NCBI GenBank assembly: GCA_038750655.1
Contig: JBCDGZ010000237.1
Location: 1-6,691, forward strand
Reading direction: 5' to 3'
DNA length: 6,691 nt
DNA from: JBCDGZ01 sp038750655
Lineage (GTDB): Bacteria; Bacteroidota; Bacteroidia; Chitinophagales; Saprospiraceae
Both the position numbers and the translations under genes were made by a program. Under the pieces are notes generated by a model. The model had not been told where the DNA came from and made no database searches. It saw only the letters and a list, made by a program, of their open reading frames with translations. Shown piece after piece: positions 1-6,552 of the stretch (within the stretch, counting starts at the first letter, position 1; every line of letters starts with the position of its first letter).

Positions 1-1089
1 GTCCTGCTGGGGGCCTGCGGCAGCGACCCCGCTACTTCTACACCCCCAACAGAAGCCCCTGCCGAACCCGTCGCTCCCCCTCCGCCTATCCAAAACGTCG
101 CCCTTACCATAACCATTGACCAGCTGCGGCTGCGCGATCAGCCGGGGCAGACCGGTAAAGAGCTGGCCCGCCTAGTCGAAGGCAGCCAGGTGACCGAAGT
201 TGGCGAAGTCAGCGATTTTAGTAGCCCCGTGCAACTGCGAGGCGTCAAGTACGAGGAGCCCTGGGTGAAGGTCAAGACGGCCGAAGGCACCGTGGGCTGG
301 GTCTACTCGGCCGGCCTACGCTACGAAGACGCCGCCGCCAACGCGCTCATCCGCCAGTTGCAGCAGGGCCGCCTGCGCAGCTTTTTTGGCAACGACCTGG
401 CCAGCGCCATTAATACCTACCGCGAGCAGTACGGGCAGATTGACGACAGTGAAGCGTTTCGCACGGTCTTTCGTCAGGGGCGAAGCCTCAGAGATCGGAT
501 GGTGGAGCAGCTGGGACGGCGAGTGGTGGGCTTGGACCCGGAGCAATACCCGGATCTGAGCTGGCTGGAATTGGCCCTGCCGGGCTATGTGGCTCAGTTT
601 GTGGCCGAAGGCACGGAGCCTTATTTGTTCAATAACTTCAAAGCCTGGAAGGCCAAGGCGCAAACCACTGCGGAGCAGGCCGACGATGAATTCATCGATA
701 TTTGTCTACAGCTGCATTCAACCGATAGCATGGAGTATTTTTACCCCTCTTGGTTTTTGCAAACCTGGGACTACGGAGGGCACAGCCTGTTGGGACAGAA
801 TATCCATAAGTCATTGATGATCAACATGGAAGCCGCAGCCGCAAAAAGCCCGCTTTTCCGGGAGGAATTCATCGAAATCAAAGATCAACTATTAGAGGAC
901 ATTTGCAGTGAATCCAATACTTACTGGGAATCACAAGCAAAAATTGACCAGGAAATCCAGGCCCTCTTAGACGCAAATTTCAGCCTAATGAACAATGAGG
1001 ATCGTGTGGCGTTATCCACTCGACAGCAAATGTTTAAGGATTTTCAAAAAAATAATATCCAACTGAACCTTCGCAGCGGCGAAGAATGA
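1..1089 (+). CDS. Lipoprotein with SH3-like domain, 5' end outside the window
   Basis: The frame is open from base 1 to the TGA at 1087-1089, giving 362 visible residues. The GTG at 190 is internal, because the coding features begin upstream of it. Visible residues 3-6 read LGAC, a lipobox with Cys6 as the probable lipidated residue, so only the start and most of the signal peptide are missing. A Pro/Ala/Thr-rich linker follows (about 8-30), then a bacterial SH3-like region (about 35-105) with the features LRLRDQPG, an EPWVKVKT strand and GWVYSAGL. The remaining 250 residues are mostly helical and charged and match no family I recognise. SH3-like domains of this type often bind peptidoglycan or proteins in the envelope; that role is inferred. 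GC falls from about 66% (1-180) to about 41% (901-1080) within the gene. It is first of three closely spaced genes, followed by a 22-bp gap. Confidence 0.85.
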   Translation, partial: VLLGACGSDPATSTPPTEAPAEPVAPPPPIQNVALTITIDQLRLRDQPGQTGKELARLVEGSQVTEVGEVSDFSSPVQLRGVKYEEPWVKVKTAEGTVGWVYSAGLRYEDAAANALIRQLQQGRLRSFFGNDLASAINTYREQYGQIDDSEAFRTVFRQGRSLRDRMVEQLGRRVVGLDPEQYPDLSWLELALPGYVAQFVAEGTEPYLFNNFKAWKAKAQTTAEQADDEFIDICLQLHSTDSMEYFYPSWFLQTWDYGGHSLLGQNIHKSLMINMEAAAAKSPLFREEFIEIKDQLLEDICSESNTYWESQAKIDQEIQALLDANFSLMNNEDRVALSTRQQMFKDFQKNNIQLNLRSGEE

Positions 1090-1111
1090 GCACTACGAAA
1101 ATGTACTGAGG

Positions 1112-1804
1112 ATGAGTTCAATCGTTATAATTTTACTAGCCGTACTGATATTTACCGCCCTATCCATTGGCGGCATCTACTTGTTGTATAAAATACTGGT
1201 TAATTTCCAGCCTAGTAATAGCAAAATTAAGCAAGACCTGATTAAACTACGGTCCGAAATTGAACCCTGGGTGGATCAACTGGTGCCCTGGCAAAATGAT
1301 GAACTCGAACTGCTTTCCCTCAAACAAACCAATCGGGTACTGAAAAAGGGGATCATTACCTCCGTCAAGGGGGTTTTTACCTCCATCTATCACGAGCCCA
1401 TGATTGCCTACGCCTACAAACGCTACTTCGCTGGCGGAGCCAATGCCATCCTTTATGCTCGCACCTCTCATCACGAGTTCAGCTATCGCATCCGCAAAGA
1501 TGGCGTTCAGATTCATATCGATAATCAATTCATTGGTCAACTTAAAAACGGTGGCCTTTTATATAGCGCCAGCACCAATCGGCTGATTGCTCGCATTAAT
1601 AGGGATGATGTAAGTGGGTTTTTGCCCGTGGTGGTGGGAGAGCGGGAATTGGGAAGCCTAAGTAAGCCCAGCGAGACAATGAGCACCAACACGCGAGCGT
1701 TTCAATTTTTGAACGAAAAAATTACACAAGAGGAGGAGGCATTACTCTTATCTATGTCTATCTTAGAGATGGTGGGTAATGAATTGCCTCCTGTAAAAAA
1801 ATAG
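1112..1804 (+). CDS. Membrane-anchored protein of unknown function
   Basis: This 230-residue protein has one strongly hydrophobic segment at residues 3-27 and no lipobox or clear cleavage site, so it is probably a signal anchor. The rest looks soluble. Residues 33-75 are helical and polar. Residues 90-185 alternate short beta-like stretches (SYRIRKDGVQIHI, QFIGQLKNGGLLYSA, RLIARINRD, VVVGERELGSL). A helix around 203-221 (ITQEEEALLLSMSILEM) closes the domain. Beta-rich repeats followed by a hydrophobic C-terminal helix recall the tubby/LURP-one/scramblase-type fold. That is a weak resemblance, not an assignment. The ATG at 1112 is preceded by TGAGG (1107-1111), which may serve as a ribosome binding site. 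It lies 22 bp after the SH3 lipoprotein gene and 4 bp before the next gene, so the three are probably co-transcribed. A run of seven A's (1795-1801) directly precedes the stop. Confidence 0.8.
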   Translation: MSSIVIILLAVLIFTALSIGGIYLLYKILVNFQPSNSKIKQDLIKLRSEIEPWVDQLVPWQNDELELLSLKQTNRVLKKGIITSVKGVFTSIYHEPMIAYAYKRYFAGGANAILYARTSHHEFSYRIRKDGVQIHIDNQFIGQLKNGGLLYSASTNRLIARINRDDVSGFLPVVVGERELGSLSKPSETMSTNTRAFQFLNEKITQEEEALLLSMSILEMVGNELPPVKK

Positions 1805-1808
1805 TCTT

Positions 1809-2219
1809 ATGAAGAGTTTTATGCTTACCCTATGCTGCTTTTTTGCCTTGACATTCAGCACTCAAGCCCAAATGACCGACCAGCAACTGGCCGAAGAAAT
1901 GGAGCGTATGGAGCAACAAATGCAGCAATTTATGGATCAGATGGGCTTCGGTGCCAACGGCATGATCCGCATCGACACTTTGTTTTTTCAAGGTGATGAT
2001 TTGAATGGCTTCGGTGAGCAGCTGTTCAGTGAGGAGATGGTGGAGCAGATGCAACGGCAGATGATGCAGTTTTTTGGCGATGGTCAAATGCAGCTGCAGC
2101 TCGATAGCTTATTGCGTGATTTTAACTGGGCCCAGCCGATGATCCCTGCGCCGGACGCCCTGCCGGAAGAAGGGGAGAAGCAGAAAAAACGCAAAAAACG
2201 CAAAGTTTATACCCTGTGA
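1809..2219 (+). CDS. Small secreted Met/Gln-rich protein with basic C-terminal tail
   Basis: This 136-residue protein begins with a clear signal peptide (residues 1-20 or 21, MKSFMLTLCC then FFALTFSTQAQ), probably cut after an Ala near residue 20, so it is predicted to be exported. The mature part has 13 methionines in about 115 residues and many Gln and Glu. Two 26-residue stretches (34-59 and 77-102) align without gaps, each starting at Met and ending near an IDTLF/LDSLL motif, which suggests an internal duplication. The last residues, KKRKKRKVYTL, form a dense basic tail ending in hydrophobic residues. I do not recognise a family. The low complexity and basic tail might mean binding to an acidic partner or surface, but that is a guess. 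Its start is only 4 bp after the previous stop, which fits translational coupling. Confidence 0.75.
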   Translation: MKSFMLTLCCFFALTFSTQAQMTDQQLAEEMERMEQQMQQFMDQMGFGANGMIRIDTLFFQGDDLNGFGEQLFSEEMVEQMQRQMMQFFGDGQMQLQLDSLLRDFNWAQPMIPAPDALPEEGEKQKKRKKRKVYTL

Positions 2220-2243
2220 TGGGGGGATAAATACCATAATTTG

Positions 2244-2306
2244 TAAATTTGTCCGTATTCAAAGTAACTTTTTGAAGAATTAACTGTTAGATCATCAATA
2301 ATTCTG
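2244..2306 (+). promoter_or_regulatory. Candidate Bacteroidota-type promoter elements before the Nudix-like gene
   Basis: The 115-bp gap 2220-2334 contains TAAATTTG at 2244-2251, an exact match to the Bacteroidota -7 consensus TAnnTTTG, but no TTG-type -33 box lies at the expected distance. A second possibility is TTTG at 2271-2274 paired with TAATTCTG at 2299-2306 (one mismatch); its 24-bp spacing is slightly long. The gap is AT-rich and follows the end of a three-gene run, so a promoter somewhere here is plausible. Neither site is strong alone. Confidence 0.22.
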
Positions 2307-2334
2307 CACCAGACTATAAACGCATACGATAATT

Positions 2335-2772
2335 ATGAATGTCTTAGATTCTGCAAGGGTAATTATTTACCGAATTAATAAGAAAGGACTTGAGATTTTT
2401 TTGGTAAATAATGGAGATGGAAGCATTGATGATTGGCAAATTCCTACCGGAACCATTAAAGGGGAGGAAGCTCCTCAACTGAACGTCAATGATCGTATGA
2501 TTGAGCTGGAGCCACTTCGTCAAGATAACGGCCAAGTGCGTAAAGCTATGGCTATCGAGTGCGATTGGCACGAAATCCCTTCGGTGCGCGCCATCATCAA
2601 AGAAGACGTCAGAATTGTAAAGAACCAGATCAAGCAGCACTTTCCAGATCTGGAACAAGGCACTTACTTCGCCGTTAAAGAAGCTTTTCGCAAGGTGATG
2701 CCAGAAGAATACGCCTATCTTAAGGAATTAAAGGATATTCTAATGGACCGCAATCAAGCGAAGTACATCTAG
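2335..2772 (+). CDS. Nudix-fold protein with degenerate catalytic box
   Basis: This 145-residue protein opens like a Nudix hydrolase: a first strand SARVIIYRI (6-14), a second LEIFLVNNG (19-27), then WQIPTGTIKGEE (34-45), the usual approach to the Nudix box. Aligned to GX5EX7REUXEEXGU, Gly39 and Glu45 are in register. The REUXEE part, however, falls on DRMIEL (53-58), so Arg, the first catalytic Glu and the last Glu are replaced; Pro60 replaces Gly. Only Glu57 remains of the usual metal-binding glutamates. The C-terminal half (82-145) is helical and charged and ends in a KELKDILMDRNQ segment. Nudix enzymes normally hydrolyse nucleoside diphosphate derivatives; this one is more likely a binding or regulatory relative, or has moved its active site. 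It stands alone on the plus strand, and its TAG stop overlaps the stop of the convergent ABC gene. The fold call is moderate; loss of activity is inferred. Confidence 0.75.
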   Translation: MNVLDSARVIIYRINKKGLEIFLVNNGDGSIDDWQIPTGTIKGEEAPQLNVNDRMIELEPLRQDNGQVRKAMAIECDWHEIPSVRAIIKEDVRIVKNQIKQHFPDLEQGTYFAVKEAFRKVMPEEYAYLKELKDILMDRNQAKYI

Positions 2773-4571
2773 GCCAGCACTCCCAGCTGCACATTCCACA
2801 AGTCGGCATAAATTCCTCCTTCTTCAAGCAAGGCATCGTGGGTGCCAGATTCTGTTATTTTTCCATCTTTAAGAATGATAATGCGATCGGCCTGCCGAAT
2901 CGTCGATAGCCGGTGGGCAATGATGATGGCCGTTTTGCCTTCTGTCAGTACCTTTAGGTTCTGCTGAATGGCCCGTTCGGTCTCCGTATCCACTGCGCTG
3001 GTGGCCTCGTCCAGAATAATCACCGGGGCCTCCTTCAATATCGCCCGGGCGATGCTCAGCCGCTGGCGCTGTCCGCCGGAGAGCTTAATGCCTCGCTCGC
3101 CAATAATGGATGCATAGCCATCCGGCAGCCCATCGATGAACCCATGCAACTTCGCCTTCTTGGCCGCCCGAATCACCGCCTGCTCATCCGCCTCTGGCAG
3201 CCCATAGGCAATGTTTTCGAAGACCGTTCCGTGAAACAAATAAACATCCTGGCTCACCAGCGCAACCTGCCGGCGCAATCGCTGCAAATCCATCTCCCGC
3301 AAATCCACTCCATCGAATCGAATACTTCCCGCATTGACATCATACAATCGCAGCAGCAGCTTGATCAGTGTCGTTTTGCCCGCGCCCGTAGGGCCGGCGA
3401 TACCGATAGTGCTGCCCGCCGGAATATCCAGGTCAATACTCGCCAGCACCGGCTGCTGCGCCTGATAGGCAAAGCTGACCTGGTCCAGTTGCAAGTGCCC
3501 CCGAAAGGCTTTTGGCTCCTTTGGCTCCGCCGGGCTGGTAATCTGGTTGGGGCTATCGATCATCCCAAAGACCCGACGGGCCGAGGCCCGCGCTCGCTCA
3601 TATTCATCAAAAACCCGCCCCAGCGTCGTAATCGGCCAGAGCAGGCGTTGGATCATCATCGCAAAGAAGGCCAGCCCACCGACGGTCAACGGCCCGCTGC
3701 CGCTGAGGACCTGCTGGGCGCCCAGCAGCAAGGTGGCCGCAAAGCCTAGTGCGATGAGCATTCGAATCACTGGAATATAGCTGGCGCTCCAGGAGATGGC
3801 CCGGAAGTTGGCGTCGCGGTAGGCTGCCGAGCTTTGGCTCACCCGCTCCCGCTCGAAAGCCTCGCTGGTGAAGCTCTTGATGACCAGCATCCCGGAGATG
3901 TTGTTTTCCAGCCGGTTGCTGAGCTGTCCGACGGCCTCGCGGATGGCGCGGTAGTAGGGCGCAATTTTGCGCTGGTAGAAGAGGCTGCCCAGGAAGATCA
4001 GCGGGATGGGCAGCATCCCGATCAGGCCGAGCGTCGGCGCGGTGATGTAGAGCGACCAGCCAGCAAAGAGGAGCAGGATGATCAGCTGCAGGATTTCATT
4101 GAAGCTGTTGTTGAGGAAGCGTTCGAGCTGGTTGATGTCGTCGTTGAGCATGGCCATAAGGTTGCCGGTGCGCTGTTCTTCGAAAAAGGCGATCTCTCGC
4201 TCCTGCATCCTACTGTAGGCGAAGAGGCGAAGGTCGTGCTGTACGCGCTGTGCCAGTCGCATGAAGCCTAGTTTGTAGAGCCATTCGAAGAAGCTTTCGA
4301 AGGCGAAGATGGCCAGGGTCAGGACGGTGAGGAAGATGATGATGGTCCAAGGATCGGTGTAGCCGGTCCAGCGGCCGATCCAGGCGGGGACCTGCCCGCT
4401 GGCGGTATCAATGATCCAGGCGGCGAGGAAGGGCGGCATCAGGTCGAAGATTTTATTGATGACGCTGGATAGGCTGGCCGTCCAGAGTTGGGTCTTGTAG
4501 CTGCCCAGGTAGCGAAACAGGCGACGCATCGGCTGCTGGGGAGCATGATCAGTATTCGAAAGCTTACTCAT
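2769..4571 (-). CDS. ABC exporter, fused membrane and ATPase domains (half-transporter)
   Basis: This inner-membrane ABC exporter half should work as a dimer. Numbered from the ATG at 4571 (600 residues), hydrophobic segments lie near 29-55, 78-95, 160-176, 181-199, 266-285 and 297-314, the six-helix pattern of type IV exporters. The ATPase domain has every expected motif: A-loop Tyr369, Walker A GPTGAGKTT (393-401, Lys399), Q-loop Gln441, X-loop GERG (491-494), signature LSGGQ (497-501), Walker B VIILDE (517-522), D-loop SAVD (525-528) and H-loop His553. It is therefore expected to be active. The substrate cannot be read from the sequence; relatives move lipids, drugs or peptides. An upstream TTG at 4586 is in frame, but the ATG is preferred because it gives a short ATGAGTAA overlap with the lipoprotein gene and needs no rare start. 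About 65% GC at 3361-3420 contrasts with its upstream neighbour. Confidence 0.95.
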   Translation of the reverse strand: MSKLSNTDHAPQQPMRRLFRYLGSYKTQLWTASLSSVINKIFDLMPPFLAAWIIDTASGQVPAWIGRWTGYTDPWTIIIFLTVLTLAIFAFESFFEWLYKLGFMRLAQRVQHDLRLFAYSRMQEREIAFFEEQRTGNLMAMLNDDINQLERFLNNSFNEILQLIILLLFAGWSLYITAPTLGLIGMLPIPLIFLGSLFYQRKIAPYYRAIREAVGQLSNRLENNISGMLVIKSFTSEAFERERVSQSSAAYRDANFRAISWSASYIPVIRMLIALGFAATLLLGAQQVLSGSGPLTVGGLAFFAMMIQRLLWPITTLGRVFDEYERARASARRVFGMIDSPNQITSPAEPKEPKAFRGHLQLDQVSFAYQAQQPVLASIDLDIPAGSTIGIAGPTGAGKTTLIKLLLRLYDVNAGSIRFDGVDLREMDLQRLRRQVALVSQDVYLFHGTVFENIAYGLPEADEQAVIRAAKKAKLHGFIDGLPDGYASIIGERGIKLSGGQRQRLSIARAILKEAPVIILDEATSAVDTETERAIQQNLKVLTEGKTAIIIAHRLSTIRQADRIIILKDGKITESGTHDALLEEGGIYADLWNVQLGVLA

Positions 4572-5292
4572 TGTCGAAATATTCAAAGGTTAGGCTGTTA
4601 CAATAGGCGATGTAATCTTTAACAGCCAGGCGGGCCTGCTCGTTGACTCGCAGGAGCTTATTTTTCTCCTTCTCAGACAAAGAAAGGTCTGAAATGTAGC
4701 GCGGGAGGTTCTTGGCCAGCAAGAAATAGGTATCACTGTTTTGCTCAATAGCATTTTTAATTTTCTTAATCTCCACTTTGATGAGGTTGGCCTTGGCCGT
4801 TTCATAATAGAGCGGAACGGCGCGCAAATCCGTTTTCAAAAACTCAACAGAAAAGCTATCCGAAGATTGGAGGACTCGGAGTTGCTGACGGATGGCGGCT
4901 CCTACATTATAGACGCCAGGGTCAGTTTGATAGGGCGGATAGGAGTGGAGGACTGGTTCTCCATAAATCAACTTTCCTGTAGCCCTAGTAATTTTATCTA
5001 TTTCAAAATACAAGGCTTTATCTTTAGGTTGATCATTGAGTAAATCAAAACTTACCTTTTGAAAATGGCCATTTTGTTGCCAGGCGAAGTTGTAAAGCTG
5101 CTGCATGTAGTTGCTGTCAGGAATGACCAAGGTGTCGGGATCGGGCAATAGATAATCGTTGACAATGGCATAGTGTTGTTCTTTGCACGCTTGGTAAAAA
5201 TTGATAATGAGTTGTTCGGGGGGCACTTGCGGAGTGCTGTTGCAGGCGTACAAGAAAGGAAGAAGACTGTAGAGGAGCAAAAGGCGATTCAT
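4564..5292 (-). CDS. Predicted lipoprotein, function unknown
   Basis: This 242-residue protein starts at an ATG (5292-5290) and has a short signal peptide with the lipobox LYAC at residues 14-17, so Cys17 should be lipidated. The mature part begins PPEQLIINFYQACKEQHY (24-41). That is the kind of opening helix seen in NTF2-like/DUF4878-type lipoproteins, followed by strands such as HFQKVSFDLL (76-85) and KALYFEIDKI (92-101). This supports a small alpha+beta cone fold up to about residue 115, but only tentatively. Residues 130-235 are mainly charged helix (VEIKKIKNAIEQ, SLSEKEKNKLLRVNEQARLAV) and may form a coiled coil. The stop lies 8 bp inside the ABC exporter gene, so the two are probably translated together, and the lipoprotein may be an accessory of the exporter. 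That link rests on position alone. GC is low (30% at 4981-5040) compared with the exporter. Confidence 0.82.
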   Translation of the reverse strand: MNRLLLLYSLLPFLYACNSTPQVPPEQLIINFYQACKEQHYAIVNDYLLPDPDTLVIPDSNYMQQLYNFAWQQNGHFQKVSFDLLNDQPKDKALYFEIDKITRATGKLIYGEPVLHSYPPYQTDPGVYNVGAAIRQQLRVLQSSDSFSVEFLKTDLRAVPLYYETAKANLIKVEIKKIKNAIEQNSDTYFLLAKNLPRYISDLSLSEKEKNKLLRVNEQARLAVKDYIAYCNSLTFEYFDNE

Positions 5293-5396
5293 AGAAAGAT
5301 TACTGGTGTGTGCTAAAGATAATTGTATATCTTAAAACACAGGAATTGTCGAAGAACTATTACTTTTACAAAAACTCAAATTCTCAATCTGATTCT
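5293..5396. promoter_or_regulatory. Divergent intergenic region between the lipoprotein/ABC unit and purC
   Basis: These 104 bp separate two divergent start codons and should hold promoters for both directions. On the minus strand, TATCTTTA (plus positions 5314-5321) differs by one base from the -7 consensus TAnnTTTG and would place transcription start about 15 bp before the lipoprotein ATG. On the plus strand, TACTTTTA at 5361-5368 is a similar one-mismatch match ahead of purC. Neither has a well-spaced TTG-type -33 box, so the exact sites are uncertain. I see no PurR-like palindrome or riboswitch motif. Confidence 0.3.
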
Positions 5397-6359
5397 ATGT
5401 CTTTAGAAAACGCTGCTATTCAACAAACCCAATTCCAGTTCCCTAATCAGACCAATTATTACAAAGGAAAAGTGCGCGATGTCTACACCGTCGGCGAGCG
5501 CCTGATCATGGTGGCCTCCGACCGCATTTCGGCCTTCGATCATATTTTACCCCGCCCTATTCCCTACAAAGGGCAGGTCCTCAACCAAATTGCAGCGCAT
5601 TTTTTGGAAGCCACTAAAGACATTGTCCCCAACTGGGTGGAGGCCATTCCTGATCCTAATGTGGCCGTTGGCATGGCCTGCGAACCTTTTAAGGTCGAGA
5701 TGGTGATTCGCGGCTACCTCGTTGGGCACGCCTGGCGGATGTACAAGGCGGGACATCGGACCCTTTGCGGTGTTCCACTACCCGAGGGGATGAAAGAGAA
5801 TGAGCCTTTTCCCGTTCCCATTATCACTCCCGCGACCAAAGCGGAGGAAGGGCACGACGAAGATATTTCCCGTACAGAAATTATTACTCAAGGTATTGTC
5901 AACCAGGAGGATTACCTACAGCTGGAATCCCATACCCGCAACCTCTACCAGCGGGGTAGCGAGATGGCGGCCGAGCGCGGCTTGATTCTCGTAGATACCA
6001 AATATGAGTTTGGGAAAAAAGATGGCGTCATTTACCTCATTGACGAAATTCATACGCCCGATAGCTCCCGTTATTTTCACCGCAAAGGCTTCGATGAACG
6101 ACTACAAAAAGGGCAGAAGCAAAAGCACCTCTCCAAAGAATTTGTTCGCGAATGGCTGATGGCCAATGGTTTTCAGGGTTTAGAGGGACAAATGATGCCC
6201 GAGATGCCCGATTCCTTTGTCGAACAAGTCACCGACCGCTACATCGGACTCTACGAACAAATTACGGGTAAGCCTTTCATCAAGGCCAATACCAATCATA
6301 TCGAAGGTCGTATTGAGCGACATGTTAATCAATGGTTGGAGGAGCAAAAAGGAAATTAG
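5397..6359 (+). CDS. purC: Phosphoribosylaminoimidazole-succinocarboxamide synthase (SAICAR synthase)
   Basis: PurC joins aspartate to CAIR using ATP to make SAICAR in cytosolic de novo purine synthesis. Numbered from the ATG at 5397 (320 residues), family motifs appear in order: the nucleotide-binding loop YYKGKVRDVY (21-30), SDRISAFDHILP (41-52), EMVIRGYLVGHAW (101-113), the GVPLPEGM segment (125-132), ITPATKAEEGHDE (143-155), the signature LILVDTKYEFG (196-206), and DEIHTPDSSRYF (216-227), followed by a C-terminal helical region. The length is near 300-320, the longer form related to yeast Ade1, rather than the roughly 240-residue form of E. coli. An in-frame GTG at 5310 would add 29 residues rich in Asn, Ser and Tyr that do not look like the family, so the ATG is preferred. 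No other purine gene is in the window. No residue change that would disable the enzyme was seen. Confidence 0.97.
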   Translation: MSLENAAIQQTQFQFPNQTNYYKGKVRDVYTVGERLIMVASDRISAFDHILPRPIPYKGQVLNQIAAHFLEATKDIVPNWVEAIPDPNVAVGMACEPFKVEMVIRGYLVGHAWRMYKAGHRTLCGVPLPEGMKENEPFPVPIITPATKAEEGHDEDISRTEIITQGIVNQEDYLQLESHTRNLYQRGSEMAAERGLILVDTKYEFGKKDGVIYLIDEIHTPDSSRYFHRKGFDERLQKGQKQKHLSKEFVREWLMANGFQGLEGQMMPEMPDSFVEQVTDRYIGLYEQITGKPFIKANTNHIEGRIERHVNQWLEEQKGN

Positions 6360-6377
6360 ATTTTTTGAGTGCTGCTT

Positions 6378-6396
6378 AAAGAATCCTATCTTTTTT
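6378..6396 (+). terminator. Weak candidate terminator after purC
   Basis: AAAGA (6378-6382) and TCTTT (6389-6393) can pair around a 6-base loop and run straight into further T's to 6396. An alternative outer pairing is CTTAAA (6375-6380) with TTTAAG (6394-6399). It starts 19 bases after the purC stop, a normal place for a terminator, but the stem is short and almost all A-T, so its strength is doubtful. Confidence 0.3.
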
Positions 6397-6444
6397 AAGT
6401 ATATTCACATGACTTATTAAGATCGACATGCCTCTAATTTTATC

Positions 6445-6459
6445 GTCTGTCTCACAGAC
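6445..6459. repeat. Perfect inverted repeat (6-bp arms, 3-base loop)
   Basis: GTCTGT (6445-6450) and ACAGAC (6454-6459) are exact reverse complements around CTC. It would form a compact hairpin on either strand. No T-run follows closely on the plus strand, so it is not a good plus-strand terminator; a processing site, a protein-binding site or chance are all possible. Confidence 0.5.
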
Positions 6460-6482
6460 CGTATTACCTGTTTAGCCTTTAT

Positions 6483-6495
6483 ACCTTTTAAAGGT
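6483..6495. repeat. Near-palindrome ACCTTT-T-AAAGGT
   Basis: ACCTTT (6483-6488) and AAAGGT (6490-6495) are exact reverse complements around a single T. This 13-base symmetric site suits a dimeric protein better than a hairpin, because the loop is too small without opening base pairs. It lies about 60 bases before the GC-rich segment at the right edge. A regulatory role is speculation. Confidence 0.4.
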
Positions 6496-6552
6496 TTTGT
6501 AATACAACAAACGATCTATTCCACACCTGATATTTCCGTATTGAAAGGACTC

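Larger units (their letters stand above)
6360..6552. other. AT-rich non-coding stretch after purC
   Basis: About 190 bases without a convincing gene; GC is 59 of 180 (33%) at 6361-6540. It contains a weak terminator-like hairpin just after purC and two short perfect inverted repeats, listed separately. The only ATG-started frame in its middle (6428) ends after 15 codons. No tRNA-like cloverleaf or riboswitch signature was recognised. Confidence 0.6.

Noticed and set aside
190..1089. Gene start at the GTG at 190
   Set aside because: The same frame is open to base 1 and upstream codons encode a lipobox, a linker and the first strand of the SH3-like region, so the true start is outside the window.
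2255..2277. Hairpin terminator after the Met/Gln-rich gene
   Set aside because: TCAAAG and CTTTTTGA pair only with a two-base bulge and the stem is very weak; no proper U-tail follows.
3144..4271. Long plus-strand open frames opposite the ABC exporter (3144-3749, 3834-4271)
   Set aside because: They lie antisense to a gene with every ABC motif intact, and their translations are rich in Arg, Gln and Pro without domain features; they are shadows caused by high GC.
4572..4586. ABC exporter start at a TTG at 4586
   Set aside because: TTG starts are rare; the ATG at 4571 leaves the transporter complete and gives a typical short overlap.
5310..5396. N-terminal extension of PurC from a GTG at 5310
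   Set aside because: The 29 added residues are low-complexity and unlike the family, they use up most of the divergent promoter region, and a good ATG lies at 5397.
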